From Myxacorys californica WJT36-NPBG1 (GTDB taxonomy: Bacteria > Cyanobacteriota > Cyanobacteriia > Leptolyngbyales > Leptolyngbyaceae), in the NCBI GenBank assembly GCA_019359315.1, contig JAHHHO010000012.1, positions 1 to 64,000 on the forward strand: a DNA stretch of 64,000 nucleotides. Direction: 5' to 3'. A program made the translations under genes and the position numbers. This document shows positions 9,479 to 18,775 of this stretch, piece by piece. Position 1 is the first letter of the stretch. Each line of letters starts with the position of its first letter. Under the pieces are notes generated by a model. The model did no database searches and was not told the origin of the DNA. It saw only the letters and a list, made by a program, of their open reading frames with translations.

Positions 9479-9814
9479 CTAAGCGGTGACTAATTCAAAA
9501 GCAGTAAAGCTCTCGAAGATGTCAAAGACGCGATCGAGTTGAGTCATCTCAAAAATGATACGAGTTGAGGCAGAAACAGAACATAGACTCAGGCGCTTGC
9601 TTCTGCGTTGCGCTAGCCGGAGAGCAGCGACCAAGACCATCAAGCCTGCACTATCAAGCGCTTCAGCTTGGCTCAGATCTACTAACACTGTGGAATGATG
9701 CTCAGATAGGATAGCGGCTGTTAACTGAGTTTGAAACTGGGGTGCGCTGGCGGCATTTAGGCAACCGCAAGGACGAACAATAGCAGTTTGAGGACGGACA
9801 AGCACACTCTGCAT
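9479..9814 (-). CDS. STAS-domain protein (anti-sigma-factor antagonist type)
   Basis: About 111 aa when started at the ATG at 9814, which has AAGGTAA upstream at good spacing; an in-frame ATG at 9859 would add 15 residues. A single STAS domain contains VLVDLSQAEALDSAGLMVL, whose DSxG serine is the usual phosphorylation site in SpoIIAA/RsbV-like proteins. Partner anti-sigma factor or kinase genes are not adjacent. In cyanobacteria such proteins act in partner-switching; this role is inferred. Confidence 0.82.
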   Translation of the reverse strand: MQSVLVRPQTAIVRPCGCLNAASAPQFQTQLTAAILSEHHSTVLVDLSQAEALDSAGLMVLVAALRLAQRRSKRLSLCSVSASTRIIFEMTQLDRVFDIFESFTAFELVTA

Positions 9815-10107
9815 AACGTTACCTTTAATAAAGTCCAAAACCAAGAATTTTGATGCCAATGCCCCTGACGATAGCTAGGTATCCTTGACATTGCCTAGAG
9901 CGGTTGTCGAGTTTGGCAGAATCTTTATTAGATGATGGCTATTTTATAAACTTTTCAGTAAGAGGTTGAATTTAAACTGTAAAAAAATACACATTCCATG
10001 CGACTCACAATCTAGTCTTGTCAAAGCTGCTGAGATGAGGCAGATAAGGCAAACTCAATTGCATTTCTATGCAGATCTTTCTCGATAAATTCCCGGATCT
10101 GTTCTTG

Positions 10108-10557
10108 CTAGTTCCGACTGATAAAGGGACAGTTCGTGTGAGAGCGGGTAGGTGCAGGAGAAGGACTGGGTAGTTTGGTGCGCGACAAGATTAGTGGAAT
10201 ACTGAGCGTTCCTAGAATCATGACAACCGCTGTTATTACCCAGATGGAGAGAGGACTGGGACGGTAATTGCCCTGTTCAATTTGCCATAACACCTGGTTA
10301 TATCGCCATGCCGCAAATGCAACCATCGTAATGCCGAACACAACCAAGCTAACGCCCAAATTTTCCGAGTTAAAGAGTGAATCTGCTTGATACTCTTGCT
10401 GAGTTAGAGCGAGATGTAGTTGGCGGAGAAATAAACCAAAGCGAGCGATCGCAAATCCAAAACCAATCAATGCGATCGAGGTCCGTAGCCACGCCAAAAA
10501 GGTGCGTTCGTTCGCCTGATGTTCTCGTTGACGGTCGATCTTTGGCTCTTTTGTCAT
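10108..10557 (-). CDS. DUF202 (YidH-like) membrane protein
   Basis: 149 aa. The start HQANERTFLAWLRTSIALIG is the DUF202 signature. Three hydrophobic segments follow, at about 25-45, 65-85 and 105-125. The tail is short and Pro/Ser-rich. Members are small inner-membrane proteins of unknown role. It stands alone between the STAS gene and the next leftward unknown gene. Confidence 0.82.
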   Translation of the reverse strand: MTKEPKIDRQREHQANERTFLAWLRTSIALIGFGFAIARFGLFLRQLHLALTQQEYQADSLFNSENLGVSLVVFGITMVAFAAWRYNQVLWQIEQGNYRPSPLSIWVITAVVMILGTLSIPLILSRTKLPSPSPAPTRSHTNCPFISRN

Positions 10558-10608
10558 GAAAATGTCATACAGAAAATATCATGCAGGCGAATAACTGGAT
10601 GTCACAAT

Positions 10609-11046
10609 CTATTTGGAACGATCGCTTGAGAATACCTCAGGGTAAGCTTGCCAAATCTTTTGAATAAACTGGTGCAGTTGATGAGATGCAGGTTTGGTTT
10701 GTACTTTAAGTTCAGGATTAGCATCTAAGCTGCAGAGCCAGGACAGGAGCGGAATGACGTCAGTATCTAATGCTTGTCGGAACAGAACGGCAGGACACAT
10801 TAGATCGGAACCGTCCCGTAAGTCTTGTAGAGCTAAGGAGTTGCAATCTGTCCAGTCTATGGCAGCATCTGACTGAGATGCTAACGCCAATGGACGCACC
10901 CAGCATTGGCGTCTCGATTCCACAAACTGGACTACTTCTGCATAAAGCCGAGTTGAATCGTGTTCTAGGTAAACGATTTGAGAGGGATGAAAGATGAGCG
11001 CTTTGTCTTTCCCTGCCTGAAATGCAGCAGAGTTCATGGGTATCAA
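10609..11046 (-). CDS. Conserved-looking hypothetical protein
   Basis: 145 aa, unrecognised. It reads as a soluble alpha/beta protein, with QIVYLEHDSTRLYAEVVQFV near the N-terminus, a Trp-containing strand pattern and LCSLDANPELKVQTKPASHQ near the C-terminus. Codon use and HIP1 content match neighbouring genes, supporting a real gene. An alternative start is the second Met (codon 4). No function is proposed. Confidence 0.65.
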   Translation of the reverse strand: MIPMNSAAFQAGKDKALIFHPSQIVYLEHDSTRLYAEVVQFVESRRQCWVRPLALASQSDAAIDWTDCNSLALQDLRDGSDLMCPAVLFRQALDTDVIPLLSWLCSLDANPELKVQTKPASHQLHQFIQKIWQAYPEVFSSDRSK

Positions 11047-11360
11047 TTGAGTTTTATGAACGGTATCTTACATTTTAATTTTAAGAGATTGAGTTAGCAG
11101 ATCATCACTTGCGATCGCAACATTCGCTCTCTGACACTACAGCATTTGCTCTCTAGCACTACAAAATCTATAGAGGTATACCAATTGCTGAGTTCAAATT
11201 TTTCTGAGCGCAGGAAACAGAAGCAATGAATAGAATTAGGAACGAACAAGCGGCTGACCAATAGTTGGCTGAAGCTTAAAGGATTTCTAGTGAAAGATGA
11301 AGAAGTTCTGATCAGCAGTATCTATTACAGTAGAGAGGATGGGAAAAGGAGCGATCGTAG
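11047..11360. other. Intergenic region upstream of ndhN with a 22-bp tandem duplication
   Basis: A 314-bp divergent spacer that should hold the promoters of ndhN (rightward) and the 145-aa gene (leftward). At 11121-11142 and 11143-11164 lie two adjacent 22-bp copies differing at four positions (CATTCGCTCTCTGACACTAC versus CATTTGCTCTCTAGCACTAC). No RNA gene is seen. Confidence 0.4.
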
Positions 11361-11834
11361 ATGGCACTTATTACAACAGGTGGACAACTGATTAAAGATG
11401 TTGAAAAACACGGCGCAATTGCCGCGTACGTTCCTTTAGAAGGGGGCTTTGAGGGACGCTATCGCCGTCGGATACGCGCTGCTGGATACACCTCAGTCAG
11501 TATCACCGCACGGGGATTAGGGGACGTTGCCGCTTATTTAACGGGCGTTCACGGCGTTCGTCCAGCTCACTTGGGTAAGAAGAGTACAGGGGCTGGAGCG
11601 GCTGTCGGATATCGATATTTTGCTCCTCCTATTGTCACCACTTACGTTGACAACCTTCCTCCCAAATCCAAAGGGCTGTTGCTCTGGATTATTGAAGGAC
11701 ACATTCTCTCTAGCCAAGAACTTGAATACTTGGCAAACCTTCCGAAACTAGAGCCTCGTGTCAAGCTTGTGGTTGAAGTGGGTGGAGAACGCTATTTTCG
11801 GTGGACGCCGCTGACTGATGCGATCGCGGCGTAA
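11361..11834 (+). CDS. ndhN: NAD(P)H-quinone oxidoreductase subunit N
   Basis: A 157-aa subunit of the cyanobacterial NDH-1 complex (respiratory and cyclic electron flow, thylakoid membrane, peripheral arm). It aligns end to end with the family from memory: MALITTGGQLIKDVEKHGAI at the start, SITARGLGDVAAYLTGVHGV in the middle, and ERYFRWTPL at the end. An AGGAG-type ribosome site precedes ATG 11361. ldpA follows 167 bp downstream in the same direction, an arrangement seen in other cyanobacteria. Confidence 0.96.
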   Translation: MALITTGGQLIKDVEKHGAIAAYVPLEGGFEGRYRRRIRAAGYTSVSITARGLGDVAAYLTGVHGVRPAHLGKKSTGAGAAVGYRYFAPPIVTTYVDNLPPKSKGLLLWIIEGHILSSQELEYLANLPKLEPRVKLVVEVGGERYFRWTPLTDAIAA

Positions 11835-12001
11835 GAGTTGGATGAAGGATGAGGGATGGAAGTAGAAACATGGAACAGAACTCTGGACTGTTGAAAGTTG
11901 ATCAGCCTTTTCCGCCTCATCCCTCGTCCCTACCTATGTCCTAGGAGTCAATTTTTCTTAAAAATCAGCTTTATTTGCGATTTGCACATTAGCATAAAGG
12001 G

Positions 12002-13144
12002 GTGACTGAATATCTTCACCCTCTACACTCCCTTAAGGAAGGTCACTGGTTTAAACTCATTTGCGGAGCCAGCTTTCAGCATCTTCCTGCCATTCGCACA
12101 CTCGCCCTCACATATGCCCTTGCTGGTGCGGATTGTATTGATGTCGCTGCTGATCCAGCGATCGTCGCTACAGCACGAGAAGGTTTTGCGATCGCGCACA
12201 CTCTTTCTGATGAAGCCCGCCGTCGAGGATTTCACGCTTCATCACCTTGGCTCATGGTCAGCCTTAATGATGGAGAAGATCCACATTTCTGCAAAGCAGA
12301 ATTTATTGCATCAGACTGTCCAACGGATTGTCCGCAGCCTTGTGAGAAGGTTTGCCCAGCACAAGCGATCAGATTTAGCCACTACTCCGGTGTGATTGAT
12401 GAACTCTGTTATGGGTGCGGACGATGTATTCCTATTTGTCCTGATCAACAAATTTCAACGCGATCATATATCTACACGCCAGAAGTAATTTCGCCAATTT
12501 TACGGCAAGCCGCGGTGGACGCGATCGAGATTCATACCCAAGTAGGGCGATTTGAAGACTTTAAGCGATTGTGGAGTGCGATTGCACCGTGGGTACATCA
12601 ACTCAAACTTGTTGCCATTAGCTGTCCCGATGGTGAGGAGCTGATTGACTACCTGCAAGCACTACACGATTTGATATCGCCCCTGCCCTGCGCCTTGATT
12701 TGGCAAACCGATGGACGACCGATGAGCGGCGATATCGGCGACGGAGCCACAAGAGCTTGCTTAAAACTTGGTCAGAAAGTTCTTGCCGCTAATCTTCCAG
12801 GGTATGTGCAACTGGCAGGAGGAACGAATCAATCGACTGTTCCCAAGCTAGAAGCGTTAAATTTGTTGCACAATAGAAATAGTACGTTTGTATCTAGCTC
12901 TATTGCAGGAATTGCCTATGGAAGCTATGCCCGGAGTCTACTTTTACCCATTCTGAATCAGCTTGAGGTACTGGAAATGCAGCCATCAACATTACCACCA
13001 AATGCGATGAGAACGCCTTCCGACTCACAATTCCCCGTCCACATCGAGACAACTCCCGCTTTATTGTGGCAAGCCGTTGCGATCGCGGATGCACTCGTCA
13101 GCCAAATCAAACCTTCCCAGGTCCGTTCTTCTCCAATCTATTGA
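12002..13144 (+). CDS. ldpA: Circadian input iron-sulfur protein LdpA
   Basis: LdpA (light-dependent period) senses redox state and feeds it to the circadian clock. The 380-aa protein opens with EGHWFKLICGASFQHLPAIR, the family hallmark. It carries two Cys clusters for Fe-S centres: CPTDCPQPCEKVCP at about 110-125 and CYGCGRCIPICP at about 140-152. GTG 12002 is the longest start but its ribosome site (AAAGGG) is too close; the true start may lie a few codons later. Neighbours ndhN and the R3H ATPase form a conserved set. Confidence 0.92.
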   Translation: MTEYLHPLHSLKEGHWFKLICGASFQHLPAIRTLALTYALAGADCIDVAADPAIVATAREGFAIAHTLSDEARRRGFHASSPWLMVSLNDGEDPHFCKAEFIASDCPTDCPQPCEKVCPAQAIRFSHYSGVIDELCYGCGRCIPICPDQQISTRSYIYTPEVISPILRQAAVDAIEIHTQVGRFEDFKRLWSAIAPWVHQLKLVAISCPDGEELIDYLQALHDLISPLPCALIWQTDGRPMSGDIGDGATRACLKLGQKVLAANLPGYVQLAGGTNQSTVPKLEALNLLHNRNSTFVSSSIAGIAYGSYARSLLLPILNQLEVLEMQPSTLPPNAMRTPSDSQFPVHIETTPALLWQAVAIADALVSQIKPSQVRSSPIY

Positions 13145-13243
13145 TACAAGTGATTTAGCATACACCAGTGCTAGATTGCGATCCCGTACCCTACCCTCAA
13201 GGACTTCCGTTCCCCGTTCTTTTTGGAGCTTGTTGAACAACTT

Positions 13244-15166
13244 ATGGTGCAACCCAGCGAGATCAACGTTTCCTCAGTCCCCGATTCTGACTACGACCAG
13301 AACGACCGTCACACCGGACTCATCTCCTCACCTAAAAGAATGCAAGTGACCGACGACTTAACGAAATTATTAGATATTTTGCCGAATGCTCTGCGCGATC
13401 GCTTAAATCAACATCCGCAGCGAGACAGTTTAGTCGAAGTCGTCATGGATTTAGGACGGCGTCCTGAAGCCCGATTTCCAGGCAAAGCAGAGTACCTATC
13501 GGAAGATCCGATCACTCAAGACGAGTTAAATGAAAGCATCACCAAAGTTGGCGATTTTGGGGGAGACAACCGAGCTGGGATTGAGCGCACCTTGCACCGG
13601 ATTAGCGCCATTCGGAACCGACGTGGCGATGTAATCGGTTTAACCTGTCGCGTGGGTCGAGCCATCTTCGGAACGATTGGCATGATTCGCGACTTGGTAG
13701 AAAGTGGTCGCTCGATTTTGATGCTGGGTCGTCCTGGTGTTGGCAAAACGACGGCATTAAGAGAAATCGCTCGGGTGTTGGCAGACGAGTTGGATAAGCG
13801 CGTCGTCATCATTGACACGTCTAACGAAATTGCAGGAGACGGAGATGTGCCGCATCCCGCGATCGGGCGAGCGAGACGGATGCAGGTTGCCCGTCCTGAG
13901 TTGCAGCATCAGGTCATGATTGAGGCAGTGGAAAACCACATGCCTGAAGTCATCGTCATTGATGAAATTGGAACGGAGCTAGAAGCCCTAGCCGCCCGAA
14001 CGATCGCAGAACGGGGCGTCCAGCTTGTGGGAACAGCCCACGGCAACCAATTAGCAAATTTGATCAAAAATCCAACGCTATCTGATCTCATTGGTGGGAT
14101 TCAATCTGTCACCTTGGGAGACGACGAAGCAAGACGGCGCGGAACTCAAAAAAGCGTTTTAGAGCGCAAAGCACCACCGACGTTCGATATTGCGGTGGAA
14201 ATGCTAGAACGAGAAAAGTGGGTAGTCCACGAACAGGTCGCTGAAACCGTGGATAGCGTGTTGCGAGGGCGAGTTCCCAATCCTCAAGTCAGGACAGTTG
14301 ATGAAACGGGCAAAGTGGTTGTTAGCCATGAACCCGTTAGTGAACAGGCAACGGCACGGCTAGGATCTCGGAGTGAGTTGCGTTCTAACGTGGTTCATGG
14401 AGGGTTTCCCTCTCAAGAATCGAGCCAGTTTGCGGCACCACAGAGCCGGGGATGGCGATCGTCGGGTCGTATGAAAGCCGTCTCCAGTCAAAGCAGAGCG
14501 CCGCTTTCGCCCGAACAGCAAGCCTTTGAGCAGCTGCTTGACGAATCCTTAGGCAAGCAGTCTGATCCCTTTAGCGCAATGCGTAGCCCTAACGGAAGCG
14601 CCGCTTCTCCCTATCAAAGCGCAACTGAACAGCGCTACTTCCCCGGTCCCAATGGGGAAGAATTGCCCTTGCACGTTTACCCATATGGGGTGAGTCGGCA
14701 AAACCTCGATCAGGTGATCCGGACGCTGAACTTACCAATTGTTTTGACCAAAAATATCGAGGATGCTGACACAGTGTTGGCCCTGCGATCGCACGTCAAG
14801 AATCACTCTAAGCTCCGGCATCTCGCTCAAACACGACAGATTCCGATTCACACCGTCAAATCAAATAGCGTTCCTCAAATTGCTCTTTCCTTGCGTCATG
14901 CGCTCAACATAGATGATTTAGGAGCGCCCACCGATGCAGAATTAGATTTACTCGTGCGCGGCGACAGCACCGACGAAATCGAAGCGTTAGAAGAAGCAAG
15001 ATTAGCGGTTGAACAGATTGTCATTCCAAAAGGACAGCCTGTTGAGTTGTTGCCGCGATCGGCGATGGTTCGCAAGATGCAGCATGAGTTGGTCGAACAC
15101 TATCGTCTAAAATCGAACAGCTTTGGCGAGGAGCCAAATCGCCGTTTGCGAATCTATCCTGCCTAA
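13244..15166 (+). CDS. R3H-domain AAA ATPase (Ycf45-like, SpoIIIAA-related)
   Basis: About 640 aa. The AAA domain (roughly 130-320) has the Walker A GRPGVGKTT, the Walker B EVIVIDEIGTE and GTAHGNQLANLIKNP, matching Ycf45/SpoIIIAA ATPases. A Gln/Ser-rich linker follows, then a mixed region (about 470-580), and the R3H single-strand nucleic-acid-binding domain at the end (MQHELVEHYRLKSNSFGEEP, then RRLRIYP). Start is uncertain: TTG 13223, ATG 13244 and ATG 13340 are in frame. ATG 13340 begins just before the conserved block DDLTKLLDILP and is plausible. The role is unknown. Confidence 0.88.
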   Translation: MVQPSEINVSSVPDSDYDQNDRHTGLISSPKRMQVTDDLTKLLDILPNALRDRLNQHPQRDSLVEVVMDLGRRPEARFPGKAEYLSEDPITQDELNESITKVGDFGGDNRAGIERTLHRISAIRNRRGDVIGLTCRVGRAIFGTIGMIRDLVESGRSILMLGRPGVGKTTALREIARVLADELDKRVVIIDTSNEIAGDGDVPHPAIGRARRMQVARPELQHQVMIEAVENHMPEVIVIDEIGTELEALAARTIAERGVQLVGTAHGNQLANLIKNPTLSDLIGGIQSVTLGDDEARRRGTQKSVLERKAPPTFDIAVEMLEREKWVVHEQVAETVDSVLRGRVPNPQVRTVDETGKVVVSHEPVSEQATARLGSRSELRSNVVHGGFPSQESSQFAAPQSRGWRSSGRMKAVSSQSRAPLSPEQQAFEQLLDESLGKQSDPFSAMRSPNGSAASPYQSATEQRYFPGPNGEELPLHVYPYGVSRQNLDQVIRTLNLPIVLTKNIEDADTVLALRSHVKNHSKLRHLAQTRQIPIHTVKSNSVPQIALSLRHALNIDDLGAPTDAELDLLVRGDSTDEIEALEEARLAVEQIVIPKGQPVELLPRSAMVRKMQHELVEHYRLKSNSFGEEPNRRLRIYPA

Positions 15167-15170
15167 TGTG

Positions 15171-15208
15171 CAACACTAGCCAATTTCTTGAGAAATTGGC
15201 TAGTGTTG
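15171..15208. repeat. Perfect 18-bp inverted repeat after the R3H ATPase
   Basis: Arms CAACACTAGCCAATTTCT (15171-15188) and its exact complement (15191-15208) are separated by two bases. There is no T-run after it, so it is not a typical intrinsic terminator, though it lies 5 bp after a stop codon and could act in 3'-end formation or be a dispersed palindrome. Confidence 0.7.
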
Positions 15209-15235
15209 TAAACCTGTGGTCGGTCGCATTGCCCT

Positions 15236-15265
15236 TGTAAAGACGCGATGGATCGTGTCTTTACA
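15236..15265. repeat. Dispersed cyanobacterial palindrome
   Basis: TGTAAAGACGCGAT, two bases, then its complement with one mismatch (ATCGTGTCTTTACA). This resembles the GTAGAGACGCGAT-type palindromes scattered in intergenic DNA of many filamentous cyanobacteria. It lies 28 bp beyond the preceding perfect palindrome. Confidence 0.6.
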
Positions 15266-15442
15266 GACACACCATCGAAGCTAATCAACAGGTCTACACA
15301 TCACTAGAAATCGGAGATTTTGCGCCGTTTCTTAAGTCTCAAGTTTTAAGTCTTAAGGGCGCAAAGACAGCGTTCCTGACGGCAAAATTTGTGGAGTGCA
15401 GTTTAATGCACCTCTTCTCACTCAAAACCTATCGTTTCTGCC

Positions 15443-16561
15443 ATGCTCCAGTTTATTCGGTCAGATTTAGCGCAGCTCACTGCTTACAGTACTCACCATA
15501 CCGATAATTCAGCCGTGCATCTCGATCGCTTAGATGTGAACGAGAACCCTTACGATCTGCCCGAAGAACTGAAGGAAAAATTGGCCTGGACGTGGCAACA
15601 ACAGATCGAATCGAATCGTTATCCCGACGGAGGTTATCTTGCCTTGAAGGAGGCGATCGCAGATTACGCAACAGACTCCTCCAACGCCAACTTCGCGGCT
15701 GCAAATATCTCCGTTGGCAACGGTTCCGACGAATTGATTCGCTCTCTGCTGATTGCGACGTGCCTCAACGGAGAAGGCTCTATTCTCGTCGCAAATCCTA
15801 CATTCTCGATGTATGGCATTTTGGCAAAGACATTAGGAATTCCAGTGGTTACGATCGCGCGATCTCCGGACACCTTCGAGATAGATTTGACCGCTGCACA
15901 AGCCGCCATTATCGACACTCAACAGCCACCGATTCGAGTTGTATTTGTGGTGCATCCCAACTCGCCCACTGGAAACGCTCTAACTGAAGCTGAAATTACT
16001 TGGCTAAGGAGCCTTCCTCAGCACATCTTGATTGTCATTGATGAAGCTTATTTTGAATTTAGCCAGACAACATTAGCAGATGAACTGGTACAGCATCCCA
16101 ATTGGGTCGTGTTACGGACGTTCTCAAAGGCATTTCGCTTAGCGGCACATCGAGTGGGTTATGCGATCGCTCATCCCGATCTAATCACCACGCTAGAGAC
16201 CGTCCGATTGCCCTATAACTTGCCAAGCTTTACGATCTCCGCTGCACAATTTGCCCTATCGGAACGACAGCACCTCCTCGCGATCGTGGATGTCTTGCTA
16301 ACAGAACGTCGCAAACTCATTGCAGAACTCTCAAAACACAAACAGCTTCGCCTTTGGAATAGTGATGCCAACTTCATTCATATTCGGTTGCAGAATGTAA
16401 ATGAGGCTGACTCTAAACTTGAAGCAATTTATCGATCGCTCAAACAGCAAGGCACCCTGATTCGGTATACGGGTGGTGGGTTGCGGCTTACCGTAGGAAC
16501 TCCAGACGAAAATCAGCGCACCTGCGATCGAATGAAACAAGCTCTAGTCGAAATGCTCTAG
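15443..16561 (+). CDS. hisC: Histidinol-phosphate aminotransferase
   Basis: A PLP enzyme of histidine synthesis that transaminates imidazole-acetol phosphate. The 372-aa, fold-type I aminotransferase shows the N-terminal [11 protein letters not shown], the central [13 protein letters not shown], the aspartate strand [10 protein letters not shown] and the Schiff-base lysine in [20 protein letters not shown]. The C-terminal ends [16 protein letters not shown] 15443 is the likely start. The stop overlaps the stop of the next, leftward gene by 4 bp. Some members of this family also use other aromatic keto acids. Confidence 0.94.
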   Translation: MLQFIRSDLAQLTAYSTHHTDNSAVHLDRLDVNENPYDLPEELKEKLAWTWQQQIESNRYPDGGYLALKEAIADYATDSSNANFAAANISVGNGSDELIRSLLIATCLNGEGSILVANPTFSMYGILAKTLGIPVVTIARSPDTFEIDLTAAQAAIIDTQQPPIRVVFVVHPNSPTGNALTEAEITWLRSLPQHILIVIDEAYFEFSQTTLADELVQHPNWVVLRTFSKAFRLAAHRVGYAIAHPDLITTLETVRLPYNLPSFTISAAQFALSERQHLLAIVDVLLTERRKLIAELSKHKQLRLWNSDANFIHIRLQNVNEADSKLEAIYRSLKQQGTLIRYTGGGLRLTVGTPDENQRTCDRMKQALVEML

Positions 16562-17001
16562 CCTGCGCCGCCCATATAAGACGTTTGGGAGTTTCGACGA
16601 ATCAGTTCAATCGTCTGAGGTAACACCCCAACGAGAAGCGCGAAGGCATCATCTGGCACTTGAGCTACGATTTCCGCACCAAAATAATTGTCAAACTGAT
16701 TCAGAATCATTTGTGCTCGCTGAGTTGGTAATGGATTGTCAGTCAACTGTTGAGTCAACCGAATCCACTGCCGGCGGATTAAATATGCCTTCTGGCGCTC
16801 TTCGGGGGACTTTGGGCAAACCAACGCCAAATCACCTATGGGTAACACTCGTTCACAATCCAAATCAAAGAAACTACCGACAGCGGCTCCAGGTCCAGCG
16901 AACTCAGCATGAAAGCGCTTATATAAGATTAAGCCGTTTCGTCTACGGCTATTGACGATCAGCAACTGTCCCTTACTAAGCTGAGTCAGAATATCAGCCA
17001 C
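16558..17001 (-). CDS. Conserved hypothetical protein ([10 protein letters not shown] family, copy 1)
   Basis: 147 aa, unrecognised. It shares a clear relationship with the 204-aa protein at 46117-46731: [18 protein letters not shown] near the N-terminus, an [10 protein letters not shown]...NP..TxRA helix, a phenylalanine-rich FxxxFG segment, and [16 protein letters not shown] near the end. This copy stops after that block, lacking the about 55-residue C-terminal extension of the other. Soluble, probably alpha/beta. No function is known to me. Confidence 0.72.
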   Translation of the reverse strand: MADILTQLSKGQLLIVNSRRRNGLILYKRFHAEFAGPGAAVGSFFDLDCERVLPIGDLALVCPKSPEERQKAYLIRRQWIRLTQQLTDNPLPTQRAQMILNQFDNYFGAEIVAQVPDDAFALLVGVLPQTIELIRRNSQTSYMGGAG

Positions 17002-17417
17002 TTTGCTTAAAGAATTACGATTTATGAAAATTGCCCCCCTATTCTATGGCATGGAACTAGAGAGCAAGAAGCTGTACGTGATGGAAATCAAAGCGACTGA
17101 TAATACACATTCGTAATTTGGAGCGCTAGCGGAAGTTATACATTCTCTCGCACTCATTCTTTCTGCCCTGTGAAGTGCCTGAGCATTTCTGCAAGAGGTC
17201 TCATTTTCAATTTGTTAGCATTCGCTCCCTTTATCTCCTAACTTCTAGAAAAGATAGACCTTAAACTGCCAGAAGTTAGGAGATGTGAAGAGTTTTTAGA
17301 ACCTCTCTTAGAAGAACGGGTAATTCACGATTCTCCTTTGCTAATTAAGTCTGTTAGCACAACTTTAAATCAGCCTATTGCGCGTTAGAAAAAACGCAGA
17401 AGCGATGACTTATGTTC
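17002..17417. other. Intergenic region with a 14-bp perfect inverted repeat
   Basis: 416 bp without a credible ORF. Arms ATCTCCTAACTTCT (17233-17246) and AGAAGTTAGGAGAT (17271-17284) are exact complements around a 24-nt loop. The flanks are AT-rich. It does not look like a terminator in either direction because no T-tract follows closely; rightward the sequence continues GTGAAGAGTTTTT. Confidence 0.5.
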
Positions 17418-18068
17418 TTAGTGGTCTTCCACATTGGATGGAATTCCTAACACCGGGCATGGGAGTCGCCCCAGTTGCTTGACCAATGAATGATGTTTAG
17501 ATTCACAGCCCAAAATCATCAGCGAGGCTGACTCAGACTTGACCACCGCTTTTAGCTCTTCGGCAACGGAGCCAAATCGCAAGTGAGTTTTGAGAGAACC
17601 TCGCCACTCCTCTGCAAGACAACGCGCGTGCCAAAGAATGCGATCGGCTTGCTCAAACACCTCCGCCATACTTGCTGGAGCTGCTTGTAAGTCTACCTCT
17701 TGACATTCAGCAACGGCAGTTCCACCAGTCGTGCTGTTTCCTCCTACAGAGCGCTCTAAATCGCAGTAGGGTCGGCTAGGCTGCAAATCGGCCAGTCTTT
17801 GCATCCATTCGTCGATCACATACACCACTTGCACAGTCACTTGTTTCCCCGTAGCTAAGCGGGTCTGATGGGCAATCCATAAGGTCAGATCCAGCGCCGT
17901 CTGACTGCGAGGCGAGTGAGAATAACCAACAACTAGATTAATTTCTGAGCTTGAAGCGTTGTGGGAACCTACAGGCGATTTTGCTTGCGGCAAGAGCAAC
18001 ATCTGGTTGACCAAATCAGTACAACCCAGCGTGTCCTGAAGCCGTGCCAACATTGACAAAATATTCAC
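17418..18068 (-). CDS. Universal stress protein family (UspA-like) protein
   Basis: 216 aa with a single Usp domain. The opening strand is INLVVGYSHSPRSQTALDLT (about 43-62) and the C-terminal block ASLMILGCESKHHSLVKQL, then PCPVLGIPS, corresponds to the nucleotide-binding end. The usual ATP motif GxxGx9GS is not intact, so ATP binding is uncertain. GTG 18068 is the start, with AGGAGAGG 9 nt upstream inside a small CTCTC/GAGAG hairpin. The transcript leader contains a ydaO/yuaA riboswitch, so expression is likely set by c-di-AMP and osmotic or stress state. Confidence 0.85.
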   Translation of the reverse strand: MNILSMLARLQDTLGCTDLVNQMLLLPQAKSPVGSHNASSSEINLVVGYSHSPRSQTALDLTLWIAHQTRLATGKQVTVQVVYVIDEWMQRLADLQPSRPYCDLERSVGGNSTTGGTAVAECQEVDLQAAPASMAEVFEQADRILWHARCLAEEWRGSLKTHLRFGSVAEELKAVVKSESASLMILGCESKHHSLVKQLGRLPCPVLGIPSNVEDH

Positions 18069-18194
18069 GATAACAAACCTCTCCTAACGACGGTGTGCGA
18101 GAGGTGGGTCGGGCAAAGTTACAGTTGTCAAACTTATACGCTGACACCTGTAACTCCCAGGAGACCACAACGACTACTGCACTGGGCAGCACAA

Positions 18195-18375
18195 GTCTTG
18201 GGCACTCCTCCCATTGCCGACGGAGTTAGCTGACGGGCTAAGACTGGAAGGTGTCTCTCTCAAACGCAGAGAGGTTTGACCTAAACCTCAAAACGCTTAA
18301 AATTCGCCCCAGAAACATTGGTTCCTCCGCTTGAATTTGAACCCGGAGCTTTACCCCGTTGCTCAATTCAGATTA
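18195..18375 (-). promoter_or_regulatory. ydaO/yuaA (cyclic di-AMP) riboswitch
   Basis: Read leftward, the conserved cores of this riboswitch class are present in order. GCGGAGGAACCAATG and TTTCTGGGGCGAAT (about 18303-18329) match the GGGGGACCCA...GGGGUGAAUC element. After a variable stem, AGCCCGTCAGCTAACTCCG (18221-18239) followed by TCGGCAAT matches the second core. CGGAG and CTCCG can pair, as in P2 of solved structures. Outer P1 pairing is weaker. It lies about 130 nt before the Usp start. A stem GTTACAG/CTGTAAC (about 18118-18154) between the aptamer and the start may be the expression platform. Confidence 0.88.
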
Positions 18376-18775
18376 GGCTACCCACATATGAGAAATTGAC
18401 GCTAAAACATTCCACTGTGAGAACGTATCAGATTTAAGAATTAAGAAGATGTGCCAGAATTTAAGCTCGACAATCTGATTCTAAATCCGTTAATAACCAA
18501 CTTATTACAGATTAAGGTGTGAGAACTGCTATCTGCAAAACAAAACCACTTCAGCTCATGAGTTTGCTCAATCGTGAGACACTCTGAATAGTATATCAGT
18601 GCATGCCAACTCTGCGATTCTTCATAAAGTGTGATTTCTCATAAATAAAAACAAGCAGTCATCTACACTAATTTTTAGCCTAGCAAAGACTACCGACAGA
18701 AAATTCTTAATATTTTTTACAAATAGATTCTTACAAGCTAGAAAAATTGGGGTTAGCTTACTGAAAAACCTTGTC
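18376..18775. other. Non-coding region upstream of the riboswitch
   Basis: AT-rich, 400 bp, between the aptamer and the end of the 93-aa membrane protein gene. It should contain the promoter for the riboswitch leader. No credible ORF or RNA gene is visible. Confidence 0.4.
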
